Below, in pieces: positions 58,269 to 64,000 of a stretch of DNA of 64,000 nt. How positions within the stretch are numbered: position 1 is the first letter of the stretch; each line of letters begins with the position of its first letter. Made by a program: the position numbers and the translations under genes. The DNA lies in assembly GCA_017591395.1 (NCBI GenBank), contig WEDG01005426.1:22097-86096 (forward strand), read 5' to 3'. The stretch comes from Schistocephalus solidus (Eukaryota > Platyhelminthes > Cestoda > Diphyllobothriidea > Diphyllobothriidae). The notes under the pieces were generated by a model. It did no database searches, had not been told where the DNA came from, and was given only the letters and a program-made list of their open reading frames with translations.

Positions 58269-58555
58269 GCCCTCTAAACGGACCACGCTGAGATGCTCTG
58301 GACCAATACAGAGGCCAGATCAGGGCACGGCAGGCGTTATTAGGTATGCGCGCCCATGAAATGCTGCAGGACAAAGTGTAGGCTCACGCCGCGTCAGCCA
58401 CTTGCGCCCTCTCCCGCCTCCGGTCTTTTTGACTTGGTCACGACGCCGGGTACAGGTGGGAGAGGAGAGTGGTAGATGCTGTGCAAGTCACCATCCCTGC
58501 GCCCACCTTGCTATAGGACACACGACGGAGGTTGTCGAAAAAGACGTTGAAACTG
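58269..58555 (+). repeat. SINE-like repeat copy 10
   Basis: Head CCTCTAAACGGACCACG and TGGACCAATACAGAGGCCAG, body CCTCCGGTCTTTTTGACTTG, decayed tail (ACACGACGGAGGTTGTCG). A small internal deletion lies around the middle of the tail region. Confidence 0.75.
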
Positions 58556-60101
58556 TCTAGATGGAACTTTAAAATCCTGCTATCAACTGCGCTGATCTCA
58601 TCACCTCCGATAAACCAGACTCGAAATCACCGTTGGTAAATGGTATCAGAGTGAAGTCGGTCCATCGCAGACCCAGTAAATACTTTCCTCGACAGAGTAA
58701 GCTCAACGCGCTTTGAAGCTTTAATTATGCACTAGCGGTCCTGGGCTTGAAGACTGCTAACTGATATAACTCAGTCCAACTCCATGCTGAGGGTCAAGTT
58801 GAAACGGTTCCTTTCAAACGCCGAAACACTCAGCTACAAGAAATGTCACATGTTTGTGATTATAAGAACCAACACGTGTTCAATAAGCATATACCTATAT
58901 CCATTAAGGTCAGCCACTGTCCCCATGTCCATTCGTCTTGACATCGTCTCGTCATTAGAACGTGGCGTACAGAGAGTAAAGTTTTAACTGTGCAAGGCTA
59001 TCTTCTAAGAAGCCAGATTATGCTTAAGTCACCTGTGCGCCCAAGGAAAGAGCTAATCCAGAACGGAAAACTGATAGCTGATTTAAGATCTAAAAACTCA
59101 AATTATTACAATGCAATTTGTTGTGCCTACTTTTGCCGCATGTATTTTAGGCTGTGATAAATGGACAGTTCACTGAAAATTTTTAATTGTACCTTAGCAC
59201 AAAATATACCCATTTTTCTCTAGGGGTGACAGACGAAATCCAAGAATTTATCCGAGTAAGCCATCCCAGTGGCGGTCGAAGATCCCTGGCTTTCACTATT
59301 CTTATATACCATTTTATCGTCGTAGAGGACAGAAATAACGGATGCAGGCCATGTGCGGATTTCTGTGGTTACAGAGATTCGGGTATGAGTGCTTAAGTTT
59401 CTTCAAAGACCACGAAACACCACCCAAGCAGCATCGATTCAAGCGAAAACGTATCTACCATGTCCCTTCGGTAAAAATGGCATCAATAAACCACCAAAAC
59501 CTGAAATTTACCAATCATGAGAAGCAACCTTGGGACAAAGGAGGCTTGGAAATATTGCTTTTTTGCATGCTGAAGGACAAGCAAATCAACTTAGGGATCC
59601 GAGTCACGGGAGACTACGCTATGTGCGTCTTCCCAGCTTGACCTTGCAAGGCAATGTCAGTATGTTCGAGGCAAAACAGCCGGTATTCGAGCACAAATTC
59701 TACACTAACCGAAAGGACTTTTTCGGTAATCAATAGGCACACCCAGGTATGACTATTCCGTTAATACACCTGGGTTAAGTGCTTGCAGCGGCCGGTTTTG
59801 GCCTCTGTTTTGCATGAAGCATGGTTCGGAATTCGACGAGAATTATTCTGCTCTTTTTTAAGCGCGTTGCTTTATTGTCCATCTTTGAAAGTCATATTGA
59901 TGGGTGAACCGAAATCATCAGGAACAAGCTTATTTTCCGATGCTAGCTTGACCGCCTCAGGAGGGCAACGCGGCAAGTTTTACAAGACGTAAAGACATAA
60001 TATTCACGAAACTGCATTTGGTATAGCTATCTGGGGCATTCGTTCAAAACGGATAAGGATGATTTAGCTGACCGCTAGTTGATGATACTTATCGCGTACC
60101 T
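58556..60101. other. Unassigned stretch
   Basis: Apart from the possible 32-nt exon at 59224-59255, no gene was recognised. The open stretch 59342-59641 (+) is 99 codons, Lys/His-rich, without a known motif. Confidence 0.4.
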
Positions 60102-60465
60102 TGACAGTTCGACCGTCGTAGTCCGACGATGTCCACCGTATGCTCCATGGGAAAGTGGAGCAGGGACGGTGACTTGCGCGTGATTTAGTTTAAAGTGATA
60201 GTAGACTTGCGCTGAATCTACCGCACTCTCTCTTCCTCCCCCACCTGAGCCCGGTGTCAAGACAGAGTCAAGAAGACCGGAGGCGGGAGAGGACGCAGGT
60301 GGCTGGCGCGGCTGGGTCCCCTAAGTCCTAGCCGCCCCTAGGCGTGCCACCACACCTCCATGTTCGGAATTTGTTATGGGAGCGCAACCCGAATAACGCC
60401 TGCCGTGCCTTGATGTGGCCCCCGTGTTGGTCCAATGCATCTACCACGTGGCCCGTTTAGGGGGT
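60102..60465 (-). repeat. SINE-like repeat copy 11 (full length)
   Basis: It is nearly identical to the reverse complement of copy 2: GTCCACCGTATGCTCCATGG, CACCTGAGCCCGGTGTCAAG, GGGAGCGCAACCC, GTGTTGGTCCAATGCATC, CCCGTTTAGGGGG. Among the best-preserved copies in the window. Confidence 0.85.
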
Positions 60466-60730
60466 ACAATCGAGTACCTACAACGCTTAACACACTTTAT
60501 TGGAGTTGGTACCATGGATCAATAGTCTCTGTGGTGTCCTAGGTCCACTTTTAATTGCAGTTGGTAAGAAGTAACATCGAGAATTTTAACTGGAGCTGTC
60601 TAACCAATAAAATGTAGTTTGTCCGGCGAATCATTCTGGTGAGGCCGGGTGTATGGGAGAAATTTTTCATCTGCGCCGCGAATTACACACTGTAATTACC
60701 ATGGATATCACAGGGTTAGGATATCGAGGT

Positions 60731-60868
60731 GTTTTAGATTCGAATAAGAGACGATGTTTAGATTCGAATAAGAGACGATGTTTAGATTCGAATAAGAGAC
60801 GATGTTTAAGGTATGCGTGGACGAATACGATTCGAATAAGAGACGATGTTTAAGGTATGCGTGGACGA
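60731..60868 (+). repeat. 24-bp tandem repeat with overlapping 44-bp duplication
   Basis: TTAGATTCGAATAAGAGACG begins at 60734, 60758 and 60782 (24-bp period, three units). The block GATTCGAATAAGAGACGATG plus TTTAAGGTATGCGTGGACGA then occurs at 60785 and again 44 bp later at 60829. Read in frame the first three units give DSNKRRCL repeats; the fourth is out of frame with them. Confidence 0.85.
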
Positions 60869-63248
60869 CAAACATAGTCGGAATCAAAGACCTTGCGTGT
60901 TGCGGTTTGAAAGGTTCATTTGATGGCATACATCTAATTACAGATCGCGGAGTGAGTTTGAATGGAAGCACTACGGTTGGCTGCCAAATTATCCAAAAAT
61001 TACTCCCTCATGCAGTCGATATTTTCATTGTATTGTCGGAGACTGCGCCGTCAAATTGGGTATCGGGATCAAGGGACATTCGTATAGTTGAGCACCCAAA
61101 ACTGAAGGATTTGGTTCCCACAGGTCAGTACAGTTAGCTTACTTTTTGACGCCGGTTGACCAGAATTCTGTAACTCGTCGAATTCGATGGAAGCTGCAGT
61201 ACAAATCGCAGCAGTCTGACTTGCTTTTCGATGCTTCTCCGTCTAGCACTGGAACCTATGCGCATGACACGAGAAACCGTGAAAAGCCATCTAATCGCGG
61301 TTCAATATCTTGAAGTAACCGCACAGTCCTCGGACTGCACGTCTTAGTTGGTGCTCTGTGTGAAATGCCTCAACATTTCGTTCAGACTGCGCCGCCGCTG
61401 CTGAGTGACTACTTAGTTGCCGGACACAGTAGGTTGCTTAATTTGCAACTTCAATTAGGGCTGTCTCACTACTGTCCACTACTGACGCGACGGCCAGTCA
61501 GCAACAAGGTTAACACGAAAGCTTAATAACTTGCCAGTTGTCATCGCATTCAGAGGCTGAGGAATACCCGCCTGAACATGACGACGTTTGGTGCGTCTGA
61601 CCAGTATCGTTAATAGTCAGAAGACTACTTTGTGGGCCGCATATTACCACAAACTACCTTTCCCCGATCATAGATTGATAAGGAGTGCGCTCAACCTGAA
61701 GTTTTCACTCTAGAAAACCCTGTGTTTGGCTAAGTTGGCTGCAGTATCCTTGGAGACTCAGTTAGGTTTAGAAAAACGCTCAAGGAGCTCTGTAATTCAT
61801 TTGACTCGATACAAAGAGGTTCATAAGATAGCATGGATAAAATGACAAACTTCAGCAGTTTAGAATAGGTTCACTTATTCGCGTCGGATGAAAATTTAAG
61901 GGAATTCCGCAGTGGATAGAGACATGTATGAATACGCAGCAACTGGTTCACCAAGTTCAAATCAATTAGCTTAGTTGCTTGCGTGACGAGTGACCGCAAA
62001 GGAGTTAACCTGTATGCGTTCCTTCTGCCACTGATGAGTGGTGAATTAGAAAACGATCCTGATTGGTAACAATCAGGTTTAATGTAGGACGCGATCGTCA
62101 GTTAGCCAAAACGATTTTGGATAATGATAGCGCATAGAGTCTAACAGTGCAGTTACACCGGCAGAATGTGTCGAATGTGTCCATTACAATCACAAATCTT
62201 TTTTTACTATACAAGCAAATGCGCAAAAACGTTACTTACGTTTCTCAGAAATGTAACTTCCCATGTCTTTCGACTGTTCGTTTAATTTGGGATAAGTCTG
62301 TTCTTTAACGAGGGTAAAGGCAGTTTTTAAAGTCCATTTGTTTACTATTAGACCGTTGATTAGGATAATTTCGGACTACATCGTATTGTATAGATCTTTT
62401 CACAAGGAAAACAGTCAAAAAAACACTGGAGAGTAGGTAAAGTAGGCCAAAATCCATCACAAAAACTGAAACTTGTAAGTTGTAAAGAAAATAGATGCAA
62501 CGGTAAAGTAGATGAGCACCACCTAAGAGAACCAAAAAATAGCTCCTTATCAGCTGTTTAGTCGCAAGCATCACGCCCATTCTAATTACGAGTATAAAGC
62601 GCACTTTAATACTTGGTTATTAAGGATGAATTCATAGAATATGAACTCAGAAATGCAAGTGATAATTACCTGATATCGCCCAACATGCAAGTAACATTAT
62701 ACATACTTTTGTCAGATCAACTTGAACTTGTGATGCCGAAATTCCGATGCTATCCAAAAGGTCATGAGAGTAATATTATTGATTTATGACTGCACAGTAG
62801 TGCGGCCCTATATTTCCACCCACAATCAAGGTCCTCGTGTTTTGACAGTCCAAGAACTACTCGCTATTAAACATAAATGGCTACGGTCGCAAGAATAATC
62901 AATCGAGGAAATTATTGCTAACGGAAGAAGGATTGCGTTAAGAGCATGGATTTCCCAACACAATTAGGCATAAATAAGCACTAAATACTTACGTTATTGT
63001 GATATAGCTGTCCTTACGAAAATCATGACTACCCGGCAAAAGCGAAAGCCACAAACATATACATCTGAATCAGGCTCCAACCAGAGCAGCGGTGGGCTTA
63101 AACAGAATACAAATATGTTGCACAACAGGAAAAGGGATGTCGTTTATTAAGTCACCAGTGTTACATCTTACATTTGATGTTATGACCTTCTGACCAGAAA
63201 TAGATGATGAGAAGAAGTGTTTACAAAGACAAAGCCATCTCTGGCTTA
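60869..63248. other. Unassigned stretch
   Basis: The open stretch 60802-61137 (+) extends from the tandem repeat but has no known motif. A possible minus-strand internal exon at about 62237-62297 (donor AAAC|GTAAGT; KLNEQSKDMGSYISEK) has good splice signals but no partner. A hydrophobic open stretch at 62305-62604 (-) lies next to it. Confidence 0.35.
63143..63148 (-). terminator. Possible polyadenylation signal
   Basis: TTTATT on the + strand, AATAAA on the minus strand, about 100 nt past the stop of the probable terminal exon at 63249-63382. Confidence 0.4.
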
Positions 63249-63382
63249 TTATCGATCGTCAGTCAGCCTTGCCATAGCCCAGGTCCGGATGATCCGTGAT
63301 TCAAACTCCAGTTCCTTGGTCATCACAAGTTTAATATTCCAACGCTCTTGTGTCATTTCACGGGTTTGATCTTCTGTCCATT
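63249..63382 (-). CDS. Unidentified gene, probable terminal exon
   Basis: 134 nt, from the acceptor TATTCGACCAG to a TAA at 63249-63251, entering in phase 1. It encodes 43 residues with coding-like, charged helical character: WTEDQTREMTQERWNIKL, then VMTKELEFESRIIRTWAMAR. On the minus strand an AATAAA follows about 100 nt after the stop (63143-63148). The rest of the gene would lie beyond 64000. No family was recognised. Confidence 0.42.
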
Positions 63383-64000
63383 CTGGTCGAATATATTAAC
63401 AATGGGGAGGGCGTTCAGGGATCACGGTAATTACGTATTTAATGCCATGATATTTAAATAAATAAATTGTATTTAAGGCCCGGAGGTCCTCAGCATTGCA
63501 AACTTAGTATCGCGGTCTAAATAAATACAAAGCGGATAATTGCTGCACTGTGTGAGCAGCCATATGAACAGCAGAAGTGAGTAGTATGGTAGGCATATCC
63601 GACATAGAACTAAGTTCAATCATAACTAGTAAACTTAGTACAGCATATCACAGTATTTAAAAAAATGAATGTATGCACTTGCTCCACTTTTGGAGTTGAC
63701 TTGTATTGTAACGATGACAGTATTTTTTTCAGCATCATCGGTAAGACAACGGTCGTTGATTTCGAAAGAACAGCTTTACTCCCCTGAAGTTTGGAATTAA
63801 TTCTCAAACCAATTATCAGAGACAGCATCTGACATTATTACTTCATGTAAATAAGGTTGTGGTATTCATCGGATGTAATAACCGTGCTACCGTATATCTA
63901 GCGAAAGTAACAACTCCCATTGCCTCGAGCGTGAATACGACTTGCCGGCAATGACCTCCTCCCTGCATAATCAGTGATGAGAGTAAGCAGTTCAGCTCAG
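63383..64000. other. Unassigned right end
   Basis: Probably intronic or upstream sequence of the gene ending at 63249. Nothing specific was recognised. Confidence 0.4.

Noticed and set aside
60731..60868. CRISPR-like array
   Set aside because: Units are head-to-tail without unique spacers, and the window is eukaryotic.
62305..62604. Hydrophobic 99-codon minus-strand ORF as a membrane protein
   Set aside because: T/A-rich composition makes hydrophobic translations common; no splice or start context and no recognised family.

Overview
This is a eukaryotic, almost certainly animal, window. Coding sequence is broken by GT-AG introns, most of the non-coding space is littered with decayed retroelements, and nothing looks bacterial. 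The retroelement mix (APE-type LINEs with a C2H2 zinc-finger tail, Penelope-like elements, Ty3/gypsy) together with a gene whose 5' introns are only 38-45 nt and whose 3' introns are kilobases long points to a flatworm. A diphyllobothriidean tapeworm (Spirometra / Schistocephalus / Dibothriocephalus type) is my best guess from remembered LINE families; this is inference and no search was run.

Layout. (1) 2.28-7.65 kb, + strand: the last three recognisable exons of a cytochrome b561 gene, with a polyadenylation signal; the N-terminal exon was not found. (2) 8.2-10.8 kb: a tRNA-like SINE copy, the 3' half of a Penelope-like element with a GIY-YIG remnant, another SINE and direct repeats. (3) 10.8-23.9 kb: a retroelement graveyard. 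Three LINE copies on the minus strand and two on the plus strand flank a Ty3/gypsy RT-RNaseH-integrase remnant; they carry deletions, a chimeric ORF, an 89-bp tandem array and a 283-bp tandem duplication. (4) 24-27.9 kb: two SINE copies, unannotated sequence, and a degenerate telomere-like CCCTAA stretch.

(5) 28.0-52.3 kb, minus strand: a full SLMAP (sarcolemma-associated protein) orthologue in 14 phase-consistent exons (758 codons before the stop). It has an N-terminal FHA domain and coiled coils. Its introns hold an RTE-type LINE, the 5' half of a second Penelope element, SINEs, a short-palindrome repeat family and an 830-bp composite microsatellite. (6) 52.3-64 kb: mostly non-coding, with a possible unidentified plus-strand gene (two or three exons, 54.4-59.3 kb), two SINEs, a 24-bp tandem repeat, and a likely terminal exon of an unidentified minus-strand gene at 63.2-63.4 kb.

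The two host genes are functionally unrelated as far as can be told: one is a transmembrane electron carrier, the other a STRIPAK/Hippo scaffold. The most informative structural observations are a family of at least 11 SINE-like copies whose truncated members all lack the same end, the SLMAP micro-intron cluster, the LINE zinc-finger tails, and the complementary halves of Penelope elements. I did not find a convincing new defence or enzymatic system.
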